Shown in pieces: positions 52,403-63,835 of a stretch of DNA of 64,000 bases. The position numbers were made by a program, and so were the translations under genes. Numbering within the stretch: the stretch's first letter is position 1; each line of letters begins with the position of its first letter. The notes under the pieces are model-generated. The model ran no database searches. It was not told the origin of the DNA and was given only the letters and a program-made list of their open reading frames with translations. This DNA is from Aporrectodea caliginosa (lineage: Eukaryota > Annelida > Clitellata > Crassiclitellata > Lumbricidae): the NCBI GenBank assembly GCA_020284085.1, contig JACEVL010000145.1, positions 1,049,983-1,113,982 of the forward strand, written 5' to 3'.

Positions 52403-52785
52403 TGTATTGTATTTGAACACTTGTTATAGCGTAATTACCAGATTTCCTATTCAAAGGCGCTCCCGACTACTGCACGAACGCTGAATCGGAGTTTCACGCC
52501 GAAGCGCATGAGCAATTGCGAGTGAAGGACTTGCCCATCCCTACGCGGCGACTTTATCGAACGCAACCCTCCAGCTGCAAGGCACCGAAACATACCCCCA
52601 AACCACCGCGCCCCAGTATATTGTGTTGTGTTGTGTGTTCATTGTAATCACGTTTATAATCGACCGAGCCACCCGCAGTGAAGATCCGAGAAATTAATCT
52701 CTGATAAACCGACCCGACCGGGAAGCGAACCCGGGGCGCCGGCGCGGCGAGCAGGCACCAACCCACTCGGCCACTCAGATCATTA
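52403..52785 (-). repeat. Dimeric tRNA-derived SINE, second copy
   Basis: The same B then A units as 18896-19310 in the same order and strand, with small deletions. Box B of unit A is damaged (GTTGCGTTCGATAAAG), box B of unit B (CCCCGGGTTCGCTTCCCGG) is intact. The 3' end GGGAGCGCCTTTGAATAGG and TACGCTATAACAAG precedes the ATACAATACAA tail. Confidence 0.8.
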
Positions 52786-53254
52786 CGTTGATGTCGTAAT
52801 TTACTTCGATATGGATTATTTTCGATAATATTATATACATGTTAAAATAATTCTTCATTTAGATTTCTGTCTGTCAGAACAAGAAAAACTATAGTGATGT
52901 CTTTCTCCGAAAGTGGCAGGAAGGTTTAGCATGCATGCTAACGTAATCCTCAGATTCGGTGATAGCAACAAATTAAACTGCCGTGCACACGTTAGGCTAA
53001 GGGCCGCGACACATTTCCTGATCCAGTGCTGAAACGAGACGAGCGCTCGTGAATAAGCTGGTGCCCTGCGCTTGGCTTTCGAATGGCGCTTTAGAAGTTT
53101 GGAGATTACGATTACTACTACTCTTACTATTTATTTGTTGAATTGAATGAGCTTTCTGATGAGCTGGTTGACTCATTCAACGGCCTTCTCCGCTTCTCCG
53201 TTTTAAGCATTTTACGTGTTGAAGTTACTACTTGCTTCACTTTTAGTCAGAAGG
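52786..53254. other. No gene; one retroposon tail fragment
   Basis: CGTGAATAAGCTGGTGCCCT and ATGGCGCTTTAGAAGTTTGG at 53050-53105 belong to the family at 20286 and 41413. Nothing else recognised. Confidence 0.4.
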
Positions 53255-53560
53255 GTAAGTAAGTAAGTAAGTAAGTATATCCTTTATTGAAAAACCAACT
53301 GCTAACCACAAGATCATCTAAATATGAAAAAAATTAAGTATAAAGCATCCGTGTGACAAATACGAGATAGAGAGTTTGCCTTAAGTATTATTCTATTGTG
53401 GGTTCTGGGGCGTAGCGAGTATGAAACAGTTTTCACGGGAGGCAGTAATTGATGTAATACATGTGCAAGGTTGCTGGTGATGGTAGAAAAGAGGTTAGAG
53501 TCTGCTTTTCGGCAAAGTTGGTAGGATTCGGAAAATAATCTATCGATTTTGTACGATGAA
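53255..53560 (-). pseudogene. LINE 3' end with (CTTA)n tail, copy 4
   Basis: Minus frame: CRKADSNLFSTITSNLAHVL, HQLLPPVKTVSYSLRPRTHN and RIILKANSLS. The 3' part has TTTCAATAAAGGATATAC and CTTACTTACTTACTTAC. It aligns with 37617-37925. 5'-truncated. Confidence 0.65.
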
Positions 53561-56120
53561 TACAAAGCAACAATCATCAAACACGTTTATCAGAGAAATA
53601 TGTCCATGTCATTCGCTAAATCGAGTAGAAATTTATATAAACGATTTATTTCTAAGGTTCTACACACCTATGTGAATTACAATTATACAAAACCACTGCG
53701 CTGCCAATACTTAAATGACAAATATAAACCTTAAAAGAGGTGTGTAATTATTTTACAGACAATGATAACTGATTTATCCGATTGGCATCGAAAAACGGTA
53801 AAAACAAGAAACTTTAACAAAGACGATCTTATCTAATTTAATACGCAAATTTTTTTCAGTATTTAGTTCTCGCCTAAAATACTGCTGACAATTATAGTGT
53901 TTGTCGAAATCTATTGAACGAAATATTAATTGAAGTAAACAGTGCCTGGAAGAAGCGATTAATTTATTTGAGAGTTTTCAACATTTAGCGATTTCTTGGA
54001 TTGTCCAAATAAATCGCACATGGCTGTAGCTGTGTAGTTTCCTGTGTCTTAATGACAACCTATGATTCCTGGGGTCGTTGAGGCTGTTCTCGTCCTTTAC
54101 AGGCTTGCAGCTGTTTTAGTCCACACGAACGGTGGGAAGTGTTAGAAATAATAGCTGCCGACTACTTTTGTCTTCAAAATGTCGTTTAACTGTGGAATCA
54201 ATCTAATCCTTGAACTTCAAAATGTTTATTAGGCTTGCACTGTGCACTAGTCTACGAAAGGAAAACCGTGAGAATTATTTTTTTACATCGATATCACAAG
54301 ATTTGGATGTCGATACGCTGTTTGATCCAATCTCCAACTCGGCCAATGCCCGTATTTTGGTAGTGCCAAACCCAAGAGAAGATAAAGGAGGAGGGCGACA
54401 CTAATCATTTTGTTACGACACAGCCTTGTTTAACAGTAATTAACTAATCGATTATTCATCCGAAAATGAAAAACCTACGTAAGATATCTTAAAGCACACA
54501 AATAGACAGCTGTATTTAAACACCTTTAAAGCGGATGTTTCTAAGAATATATAAAGGTAAATTTTATTTTACGCGCCACTGGTCTCCACGAATAAGTTTA
54601 ATCTTAAGGAATGGACACTAGCTAGAATGGAAAACTTTACGTCATGTCGCTAAATATTCTGATACACGGCTCTTATTTGGCTTTGTTCCGACACTTTAGT
54701 TTATTTCCGACGTCAGATTTAGACTTTAAAGCATTCTTAGAGTATAAGTACAAGCCACAGTGAAAACTGTAAAAATTCCTATTCCGTCAACGGCCTTTGA
54801 TGTATACGATGTCTTTAAACTGCTCCATCGAAACTTAACTAATCTCTGGGGAAAAGTAAATAAATTTCCGTAACATTTCGAAGCATTTCAAGAACATGGA
54901 TGCGTGTAGAAACCATTACTTGACTCTCTCAATACTTCTGTTTCAATCAATAACTTCTTCTATTTCAAAGTGAGGTCGATGTTAACGGCCCTGGTTGCTC
55001 TAAGACAATGTAAGAGTATGGATGTGACCTGCTGTGTTAATGGAAAGAGGAAGTAGAAACCCTTAGGTTATATACAATGTAGCTACAGCCGACATATTTG
55101 ATAACAACGGCTAGCGTTAGACTCTTTCTAGATATCTTAGATAGTTTGTTTCCGACGCTGTTAACAATCAAAATTTTCTCTCAGTCGCTTTCATCCAGTA
55201 CTCTGGTAGTGCCAGGCCGAAGCTGGGGTTAAGGAGGGGCGACACTAATCATCTGTGTTTTGGCACGGCGGCATAATTAGAAACTATTATGCCATGTCAC
55301 AGAGGGATCAAGGATGTGCGGAAGTGTTCGGAAGCTTCTAAGTAGAAGAGCTGATCGTTTATCAAAAGTTCAGGCAAAGAGGCGCGAAACTTACAATAGA
55401 CATCAAAAAAGATGCAAATGTCGCACTCAGAAACGCCCTCTACCGTGAAAGAGTCAACCACTCGGCAAACTACAGAAGGAAATCAAAAAAAGAGGGAAAT
55501 GTTATTACTACAACAGAGAAGAAAGCGCAAAGGTTTTAACTCGATAGCGTCCTCTAGTGTGAAAATCAGTCGTTGTCCAGAAAACGTTGAATTAATTAGA
55601 TGTTTGGAAAAGAAAATGGTATGCCAAACGTGGTAGAGCACTTTATTCCAAGGCTTCATTTAGACACCTTTTAATCGGTTTTAAAAACACAATATAAGCA
55701 ATTTTCGTTAAATCACCATTGAATGTCCATCATCTTCCACTAAAGCAAGATCGGCGTAAATTACCTTGGCAGCCGTAAGGCAATTTGCTAAAAAAAATGA
55801 CAACACGACCGAAATATATGACAACGACAGAGAAGAAGGAAGCGCTAAATAAATAGCTTTATTGGCGGATAATCTTTTTAACGCAGCGTCCTTAAACAGC
55901 AACTAGCCACCAATCGGCAGCTTTTCAACAGGCGTCGTAGTCTACGGTCAACGAGCAACCAAACGCTGGTGGATGCAGGACATTCTAAATTGCGACAATT
56001 GCGACACCTGTTACGGACCGTCCCCCAAACCATGACACAATTCCTGATCTTGTGCCGAAAGTAGACGGCACTGCAGCTGAGACTACAAGATGAATGCCAC
56101 CCTCAACAGTTGACCTACAC
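53561..56120. other. No gene; hairpin units, mostly sense
   Basis: AACACCTTTAAAG at 54525, hairpins near 54394, 54786 and 54976, CCAGGCCGAAGCTGGGGTTA at 55212, GACACCTTTTAATCGG at 55663. At 55560-55990 similarity, inverted, to 17540-18060. No family features in the frames. Confidence 0.45.
54786..54820 (+). repeat. Dispersed hairpin, class 1, sense
   Basis: GTCAACGGCCTTTGATGTAT then ACGATGTCTTTAAAC; the 5' outer arm is half lost. Confidence 0.6.
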
Positions 56121-56123
56121 TAC

Positions 56124-56267
<144 letters not shown>

Positions 56268-56302
56268 CAACGACGTATAATTATTGAAGTATTTAGCGTG
56301 CG

Positions 56303-56346
56303 GTCGACGTTAACGGGCCTGGCGGTCATAAGACGTTGCTAAAAAC
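56303..56346 (+). repeat. Dispersed hairpin, class 3, sense
   Basis: Arms GACGTT/GACGTT, inner GGG and GTC near the loop, GCTAAAAAC after the stem. Confidence 0.65.
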
Positions 56347-56570
56347 GGACACCTCTTGCAATGCTAATGAGAGAAGAAACTCCAAATTTTAAAGTAGAGA
56401 TGTCGATAAAGCAATACCACTTATCACTTCATTTACGGCCTATTTAAATCATAAGCTGCCGTTATTATATATAGGGAGATATCCGTTCAATTAATAATCA
56501 TAACGCCACTGGTATCCATCAAGACGTTGATTGTAAACAAGAAGAATTTCAGAAAACGTTACTTGAGACT

Positions 56571-56670
56571 AGGGTGTGACCGATTGGCATTTTTGCCGAT
56601 TTCTGTTTCCGGATAGTTGGCCTGCTTTTTCGCCGATTCCGGATCCGATCCGATTAATCGGCAATATTCA
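56571..56670 (+). mobile_element. Solitary hAT-like terminal sequence
   Basis: CTAGGGTGTGACCGATTGGC then several inverted CCGATT/AATCGG words look like a hAT end. No partner end seen. Confidence 0.45.
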
Positions 56671-57204
56671 TTTTTATTTGATTCTAGGCACTGTTTTCAA
56701 CTCAAAAGCCCGACTGTCCGCCAACTAGTTTGTTTCTGACTCACAATTTTATTATTTTATACGGACTTTTAATGACAATGATTAAAGATTACCGCAGAAG
56801 GTCGCCAAAACAGGTTACTATTTTTGTACTATTTTCATAGACCAACGGTGAGAGCTGCTTCAAATATTTTCGCTCAATGATAGTAGTAGAAATACTTTCT
56901 GTATTTTCGCTCAATGGTAGTAGTAATAATAATAATAATAATAATAATCTTTTCTTTATTAACGACACAATGTGCTTACAATTTACAATTTACACATTAA
57001 TAATAGCCTAATACAAAGACCATTAGCGTCGTCCTCCTCCTTTATCCTAGGCTTGGGACTGGCACAACCAGAGTGCGAGCAGTGGCGGAGTAATTTCGTT
57101 CAATTATTTGAGAATAGATGTACATAGTTTCTGAAAAAGCGATAGAGTTGTATAAACGTAGATTTGAGTGCTTTGCAACATTTAGCGTTCATTTTAGTAG
57201 TTTC

Positions 57205-57305
57205 AGTTTAACGACACTGTGTGTTAACAACGATCATTAGCGTCGCCCTCCTCCTTTATCCTGGCTTGGGACTGGCACTGACCGATGACGATCAGTGGCG
57301 GAATT
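57205..57305 (-). repeat. Dispersed hairpin, class 2, antisense, with block
   Basis: Sense arms CGACGCT/AGTGTCG. Followed by CTCCTCCTTTATCCTGGC, TTGGGACTGGCACTG and CAGTGGCGGAATT. Confidence 0.75.
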
Positions 57306-57580
57306 ACTCAGCGTTCATTTTCTTCTGTCTTTTGATATTTCAATAAATCCCAATTCGCAGTACTTGCAGATTGCAATCCTGAACGACATCTGATGGCTTC
57401 CATGGTTGACGTTGCCCTCCCTTTTATTCATTGTTGGGACTGGCGCCACCCATAAGCGGAAGTGGTTGAGTCCAATGAGTACAAAGGTGTCCAAATGTTG
57501 CATTCTGTGTTTTTTTCGCTATTCGTCCATCTGATGTATAAATAACAATTACAAGCAAGCGAGCAGTTATTGTTTTCAAT

Positions 57581-57620
57581 GTTTAATGACAACTTTTGGC
57601 CGCAAGGACCGTTAACGTCG
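57581..57620 (-). repeat. Dispersed hairpin, class 3, antisense
   Basis: GTTTAATGACAACTTTTGGC, CGCAAGGACCGTTAACGTCG; inner pairing kept, outer stem altered. Confidence 0.6.
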
Positions 57621-58352
57621 ATAGAAAAAAGGTTCTTTACGGTTTCACTTGGAATGTACCAATGTTATAATCGATGAACTGATGAATTAATCCAAGGCTT
57701 AACGACATCTAGTTACAACAAAGGACGTTGACATAGTCAGAAATTATTTTCAATACTATGGCATAACAAGTACTATTACTGATACTACCACTACAATCTT
57801 TGTCATGAAACTAGGTAAAGAAAGTGTAAGGGTGTTGGGTGCCTTCTCAAACACCTTTAGAACGTTGATCATCGAAACTACATGTATAGTAAGTACGAGC
57901 TTCGGTGTTTGCTATTCGTCAACATACACAAACCCATTTTAAGCAATAACTAAGGACCAAGAATATTAGAAATATAATTTTCGAGCTAATTCTGTAATAC
58001 ATAAAACCAACATTGAATCATATTGATGCTATGATTGTCATGTTGAAATTGATAATTGAATCTGTATGTAGGCCTGCTATGATTGATGGATAATGAATAT
58101 TGAACATCGCCTGTAAATGTAATATTGATAGTTTGATGGTAATTTAGATAGATGAATGTGGTGTGATATTCTATAAAATATTGTTAATAAGATTGAGGAG
58201 AAAACAGTTAGTAAAAGAGCCTGTTTGGCCACAGAAAAAATCGACAACAACCACCTGTCAGAAACGGAAACAAAGACAAGAAAAGAGAAAGAATAGCCTA
58301 CTGATGAAAAACATTATTCGAAAATGAACTGAAATGCATCAAAAACTTTTAA

Positions 58353-58391
58353 GACGTCAACGGCCTTTGTCGCTAAAAGATGTCGTTAAAC
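58353..58391 (+). repeat. Dispersed hairpin, class 1, sense
   Basis: Arms GACGTC/GATGTC, inner GGC/GCT (one wobble), GTTAAACATTGGATAAATT after it. Confidence 0.78.
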
Positions 58392-58913
58392 ATTGGATAA
58401 ATTAAAAATTCGGTATTTGCTACCTTCAATTCCCGCTATTTGTTGAAAACTATTTTCAAGCGAGACCTGTTAATGTGACGTATGGTGTTGACAAATACAT
58501 AACCCAGCTCGCGATATTGCCTACTATCGTTTGGTGCCTGTCCTAATTATCGGTAAAAAAGGCGGGCAACACGAGTTATCTTTGTTATGACACAGCGTCA
58601 TTGAGCATAAACTACTCAGCTAACTGGTCACTAGCAGAGAGTGCACCGCTGTCGTATTCGGGTGCAACGGGTCGGATGTTTGGCTAACGAGAGCCATACC
58701 TTTCACCTTCATCTGTTGCGCTGTAACTCAGCAAATTCGTTCGGTCCGGTGTTTATTTTCAAGTGAATAGCGTCAAGAACAAAGAATGCAACAGGTGGAC
58801 CTCTTTCTAAGCGATAGCGTTGTGTTAATTAGATAAAAAAAATTATACTGAACTATTAGGAAAAGAAAAAACCTATAAAAAATGGAGTGAAGCACTTAAA
58901 TCTGCGGCTCTCT

Positions 58914-59060
58914 ACAAACACCTTTAAAACGGTTCGTACCTACATTATATATATGTAATTCCGTTCACTCATTCAACTCAACTAAGATCATCTGGAACAA
59001 AATTTAATGTAATGGAGGTTTGACGTTAACGGCCCTGGCTGCCTTAAACCAGTGTTAAAC
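58914..59060 (+). repeat. Class 3 unit, sense: box plus hairpin
   Basis: AAACACCTTTAAAACGGTTC, then ATTATATATATGTAATTCCG, TTCACTCATTC and, at 59022, TGACGTTAACGGCCCTGGC and GTGTTAAAC. This is the reverse complement of the arrangement at 16902-17035, about 150 bp long. Confidence 0.65.
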
Positions 59061-60480
59061 AATGGACGACACTTAATGGAAAAGAAATAAAATCATTTAC
59101 GTAATATGTCGCTAAACACTCAAATCTACGGTCAATATTAAACTCTGCTTAGAAACAGGAAATAATTTGCTTCAGAGGTCATATATGATAAGTAAGTAAG
59201 TACGTGCTTTATTGAACCGCCTGCAAACGCACTGCGGCAACATCGGATAAGATTCACTCCGCTGCAACCCAAACTGTGGTTATGTCAGTCGCAAGCCAGG
59301 AGACTGGAGATGGACGATGCTAATCACCTCTGTTAAAACAGCAACTAACCAATCATTCGCTTTCGTATCGAAGGCTGCTAAATTATGGCTGAGTTGAATA
59401 AGTAACCGGAAATTACTCATATATAATATAGGTACGAACCGTTTTAAAGGTGTTTAAAGAGCGCCGATGTCGACTGATGGACGGTCGTGTTTGGAAGAAA
59501 TTAAATCCCAAAGTGAAGGAGCTGAGTATTAAACGAATACAACAGACATGAACAAGAGCGAACTTCACAACAGACGTCGAGAATGTCGCACTCATAGGCG
59601 CCCTCTACCGTGAAAGAGTCGATCGTTTGACTAGCTGCAGATATAATGACATTTAGCGAAATATACAACTACCCTAGAGAAGAGAGCGCTGAGTCTAACT
59701 TGTAGCCGACTCGACAGCGTTCTCCAGCACCAAAGAGTCGAACGTGGCGCAAAATTACAGCAAACAAGAAAATATAGATGGGGGGGACTACTTTCTGCAA
59801 TTAGAAGAAACAAAAAAGGTGATATATTTAGGCTTGGGACTGGCACCACCCTGTAAACGGCAGAAAATAAAGCGGCGAGATTAAGAAAACTTCAGAGACC
59901 CCAGCAGAGCTAGTTGGATGTCTTCTTCCAACATACTCCAACAGACCTCTTAAAAACAGAACTGGAAACTCCTTATATAGCGTCGTGTGACTAGTTTTTG
60001 ACCGATAATTGGGGATCAGAAAAATGTCACATCTTGTTTACACAACAAATGCATTCAATTAATAATATTTATGAAGGCAAAATGGACGAATAATTATGTT
60101 TGCGATGCAAAGAATATCCAGTGGAGATTTAAAACACCACATTTAATATCAAAATTTGAAGTGGGGCGACATCTGTGGATAAGTCAGAAACGGATATACT
60201 GTTATTTTCGCGAGTAAACCATTCCTCGAAATATTGATTCCTTGATATTTCAGCAGACTTTTGCTTTTTCTTTCTCTTTCCGCAATTTGAATCTGAAGGC
60301 AGTTGAGTTGTTTCAAAGGATGTAGACTTCGTCTGTTTTCCCTGTTTCCCATGCATGTTTCCCGCCTTCTATTAACGAAATATCCTTAATCCGTAACTAC
60401 AATCTAGAGAAATCAAGTGATCCTAGTTGAAATTGAAGAATGAAACGGTGGCCATAGTTGAAGGGTTAATGTCCGGAGTG
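59061..60480. other. No gene; unit fragments
   Basis: A GTAAGTAAGTACGTGCTTTA tail piece near 59192, GAAGCGTTTGC-type words near 59215, AAAGGTGTTTAAAG at 59447, TTTCACGGTAGAGGGCGC inverted near 59600, TTGGGACTGGCACC at 59835. The rest, including 60000-60480, shows nothing. Confidence 0.4.
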
Positions 60481-60870
60481 AATCGATCGTCGGTTGGTAT
60501 CTTCATCGAATGATGATAAGACAAAGATCTTCAAAGCGATGACTAACGGTCGACATAACAGTCAATGTATGCCATAGACGAACGCCGAATGTTGACGGGA
60601 GGATCCCTATGCCTCACAACGAGAGTTGGAGCATAATTATAGAGGAAGTGGAGATGGAGTGGGTGACCCGGTCGCTCAGAATATCGCAGTGGAGTATATA
60701 GGAGATGAACTGATAAAAATATATACAACTAACGATCTCATCAGAAATCAACAAAAAGAAAGAAATATGAGATATACAGAAAACTTAAGAAATAATTTTC
60801 GACAAACAGCGAGCGAAACTCATTGGAAAATGCCCAAGTTATCAGAAAAACTACGAAGAAACTAAAATGT
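60480..60870 (-). repeat. Old dispersed repeat, copy C (inverted)
   Basis: ACGAACGCCGAATGTTG, GGATCCCTATGC and GTGGGTGACCCGGTCGC are inverted versions of words at 10860-10960; TCAACAAAAAGAAAGAAATA matches 10790-10805. Confidence 0.6.
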
Positions 60871-61131
60871 AAATTTCAGAATAATTGTCAACGGCCATTT
60901 TTGCAACTGCCTTGTTGCGCTGTCAGCAAAAGAAATGTACGTTAGACGCCGCGCAAGATTCAAAACTACATTACGCTTCGACACCTTTAAATTATATCTT
61001 TCTGGCGCAATATATTCGTAATATTCACCTTATTTACAATTGCCTTTCTTGCCCGGTTGATTGCGGTTCTCATGGGTTGTTGAGACGGCGAAATAAGCAA
61101 ATGACCTGCATAAATCAAAATAATTTCTGCC

Positions 61132-61170
61132 GACGTCAACGGCTTATGTTGCCACAAGAGGTCGTTAAAT
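61132..61170 (+). repeat. Dispersed hairpin, class 1, sense
   Basis: GACGTC/GAGGTC with one mismatch, inner GGC/GCC around TTATGTT, GTTAAAT after it. Confidence 0.75.
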
Positions 61171-61197
61171 CCAAGGTCCATGCACAGTAAACTGCCC

Positions 61198-61262
61198 AGG
61201 GATGTGGGCTCGAACCCGTGTGATCTCCACGTAACAAGGCGTGCGCTCTAACCAATCGGCAA
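61198..61262 (-). repeat. tRNA-like sequence (SINE head or tRNA pseudogene)
   Basis: On the minus strand: GGTTGCCGATTGGTTAGAGC (box A) and CACGGGTTCGAGCCCACATC (box B) at normal spacing. The acceptor stem does not close well, and there is no second copy in the window, so I do not call a functional tRNA. Confidence 0.45.
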
Positions 61263-61284
61263 CCGTGTTTCGTGTCTACATATT

Positions 61285-61287
61285 ATA

Positions 61288-61326
<39 letters not shown>
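61285..61326 (+). repeat. (TA)n microsatellite
   Basis: An AT run of about 50 bp lies beside the tRNA-like sequence and could be its tail or independent. Confidence 0.88.
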
Positions 61327-61330
<4 letters not shown>

Positions 61331-61549
61331 AGGGGACTTTGGCCAATCCTTGACAGGAGTTGTTTGTGATAAAGTGCGAGGTTTTGAATGGCGCTATAGG
61401 AATGTTTGTGTATAGGAAATGACATAAGTATTCACGCCAAATGAACAACTCCTGTTTAATTTCATACACAAAATGCTCACGATTCGCATTCATCCTTTCA
61501 TCTCTGTCTTTCTCGCTGCTTCGAAATCTCCCAACCTACCAGACATGAT

Positions 61550-63114
61550 CATGGGCGTCGAGAGCCAAATCGGGCCCCGGGGCAGAAATCCATCAGGCCC
61601 CTCGTTTTTATTATTAAGCCCAAGTCTGGTGTAAGCCTGAAAAACGCTATCAAACTACATTTAACGAATAATAATAAGGGTAATAATAATAATAACAGGG
61701 CTTTATAGTGTGCAGTTCTACACAAAAAGGGCAGTTCTAAATGAATTTGTGCAGCCGTAGAAGCATTTTTGTGCAGTTAAAACTAGTTCTAAAATGTTGA
61801 TTGTCATCCGATTTGGAATAATTCACTATGGCTTTTTATGGGGTCGTGCAGTTATACAAATTCCTTTTAAAAGCCCTGAATAGGGTCTAATAATAGTAAA
61901 AGTAAATGTGAAAATCAATTTCTGGTTTAAAAGGTCCATCTATGACTCTAATTATAAAAGAAATTTACAGAAATTTAATATGAAAATGTGATTATGTGAA
62001 TGTGATAAATGATTTTTAAATGACATTTATCGCATTATGATATCCAATTTCAAGAGGTCAATCTGTGTTGCTGTGCGCAATTGCTGTGTTGCATTGTCTA
62101 CATGGACTACGTCAACAACTCGCTCTGTAGCCTACCACGATCAACTTCACGTACATCTACTATCATACTAGCAACGATATTGTCAGATTGATTTGCTGCA
62201 TCATTCACTTTTGATGAAATTGAAAATGCAAGGCTTTGAAGGATTGTTTGTCTCTCGTTTGCACTCCTGACTTTCCTTCCTTTATTCAGCTCCAGATTTC
62301 TGATGGCAATTCATCTTCTAATTCGTTATCAACTTAATGGAATTATAATATTATTATAATATCAAATATTGGTAATTTGATATCAATTATTTATTGTGAT
62401 AAATTACATCCAGCTGTAAATTAAAGTATTATTTATTTTGACAATAACTCGCATTTCAATTAAGAAATTTGCATCCGGTACAAATTTTCTGCCTCCCAGA
62501 AGACGACTAATTAATTCTAGGCCGACTGCTGATACATCTCAAAACAGGCCTACTGATAAGCAGTGTTTTTCAAATTCAAGTTATTCAACTATAACGTGGC
62601 CTAGAACTTTGCATTACGCACCCCGCAATGCACAGTTCTTGGCCACGCATACAATTCTGGTGGAGTATAGAATTCAGTCAGAAATCGAAATTTCTCTGCA
62701 TCAGTTAACTTTGCATCAGCAGCTATAGTCCAAAACCATTCTGATGAGTGATGACCAACTCCTAGCTGTTACTGTGCTCACTCCTAAATTCTCTGACTGA
62801 GCAACTGAGACTGTTAAGTTTCACAGTTATTAATTCGTTTTCGTTAACAATAATGCTAACCTTTTCAGTCCCAATTTCAGCGTCACATTCGTTATTGGCT
62901 TACATTTTGGTAAAGAAATTCAATAGATCTAGTACCTCATTCACTTCATTACCTCGCTATTAAATTGAAGCAATTAGACTGCATTAGGCCAAAATCCACA
63001 GGTTTCTTCAGTTTGAAAAAAGTTTTAGACATTTCCAAGCCCTTGCAAGGGCCCCTGCCATAGAACCGGGCCCCGGGGCAGCAACCCCACCTGACCCCCC
63101 TCTCATCGGCCCTG
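61550..63114. mobile_element. hAT-like element, 8-bp target duplication
   Basis: GACATGAT flanks at 61542-61549 and 63115-63122, without mismatch. Termini CATGGGCGTCGAGAGCC and, inverted, CAGGGCCGATGAGAGGG, each followed by a GGGCCCCGGGGCAG block. The 1565-bp interior has no transposase motif that I recognise; a minus-strand stretch around 62050-62330 is open for about 55 codons. Confidence 0.8.
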
Positions 63115-63122
63115 GACATGAT

Positions 63123-63740
63123 ATGCAACCTGGGACATAATCTTACTCTACCTATCTACGCTTGGATAGAGAACCCTTTACAAATGAGCATGTTTTGATG
63201 ATACTCCGACCTAAACAACTCATATTTTAGTATGCTTTGCGCCTGCACAACAGACCAGAATATGGGTTTTATTAATTACAGTGATCGGGTTATATACAGT
63301 ATTAATTCGAACAAATTTGATTATAAATTATTTTAAATGAAATTCTCTCACGGAACTCTTCTCCTCGCCTCGGTGTCTGATTGATAATAACACATTAAAA
63401 CATTATTTATTAGCCTATCCAATATCCTAACGGAACCTTTGTCTTCTCGTCGCAGAACCATAGGGTTCCGCAGAACACAATTTGGGAAACACTGCGTTAG
63501 AGCGCGCTCTTTAGACACCTTTTAAACGTTGTCAATAGATGCTATATATAAATGGGACACGTCAGCCCATAAATACAAGCTACATCGCAATTGAAACTTT
63601 TCAGAATCACTTAAAAAGAGCATTAAAGCCCAAAAAATAGATAAACGGGAAATAAAAAGATGTAGTGGGATACCGATTGGAGTCGCTATCCCAATCAAGT
63701 ATAGACAACGATGGAAGTGCAATATGGCGAGAACAGGCCG
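63123..63740. other. No gene; one box
   Basis: TTTAGACACCTTTTAAACGT at 63511 followed by GATGCTATATATAAAT is a sense start of a class 1 or 3 unit. Nothing else. Confidence 0.45.
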
Positions 63741-63743
63741 CCA

Positions 63744-63835
63744 TTACCCACCTTCACCCCACCCATCCACTTCACCCCACCTCACGTCACCTCACCCCGC
63801 CCCACCTCACGTCACCTCACCCCACCTCACCAACG
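63744..63835 (+). repeat. CACCTCAC-type minisatellite
   Basis: Imperfect repeats of CACCTCACGTCACCTCACCC make an unusually C-rich strand of about 90 bp. Confidence 0.7.

Larger units (their letters stand above)
56930..58350. other. No gene; hairpin units in both orientations
   Basis: Class 2 blocks near 57000-57095 and 57205-57305, a class 3 hairpin at 57581 and class 1 at 57697 are antisense; AACACCTTTAGAACG at 57850 is sense. 57950-58350 is AT-rich and may be a LINE 3' region leading to the hairpin at 58353. Confidence 0.45.

Noticed and set aside
61198..61262. Functional tRNA gene
   Set aside because: Both internal promoter boxes exist, but the acceptor stem does not close and a microsatellite abuts it.
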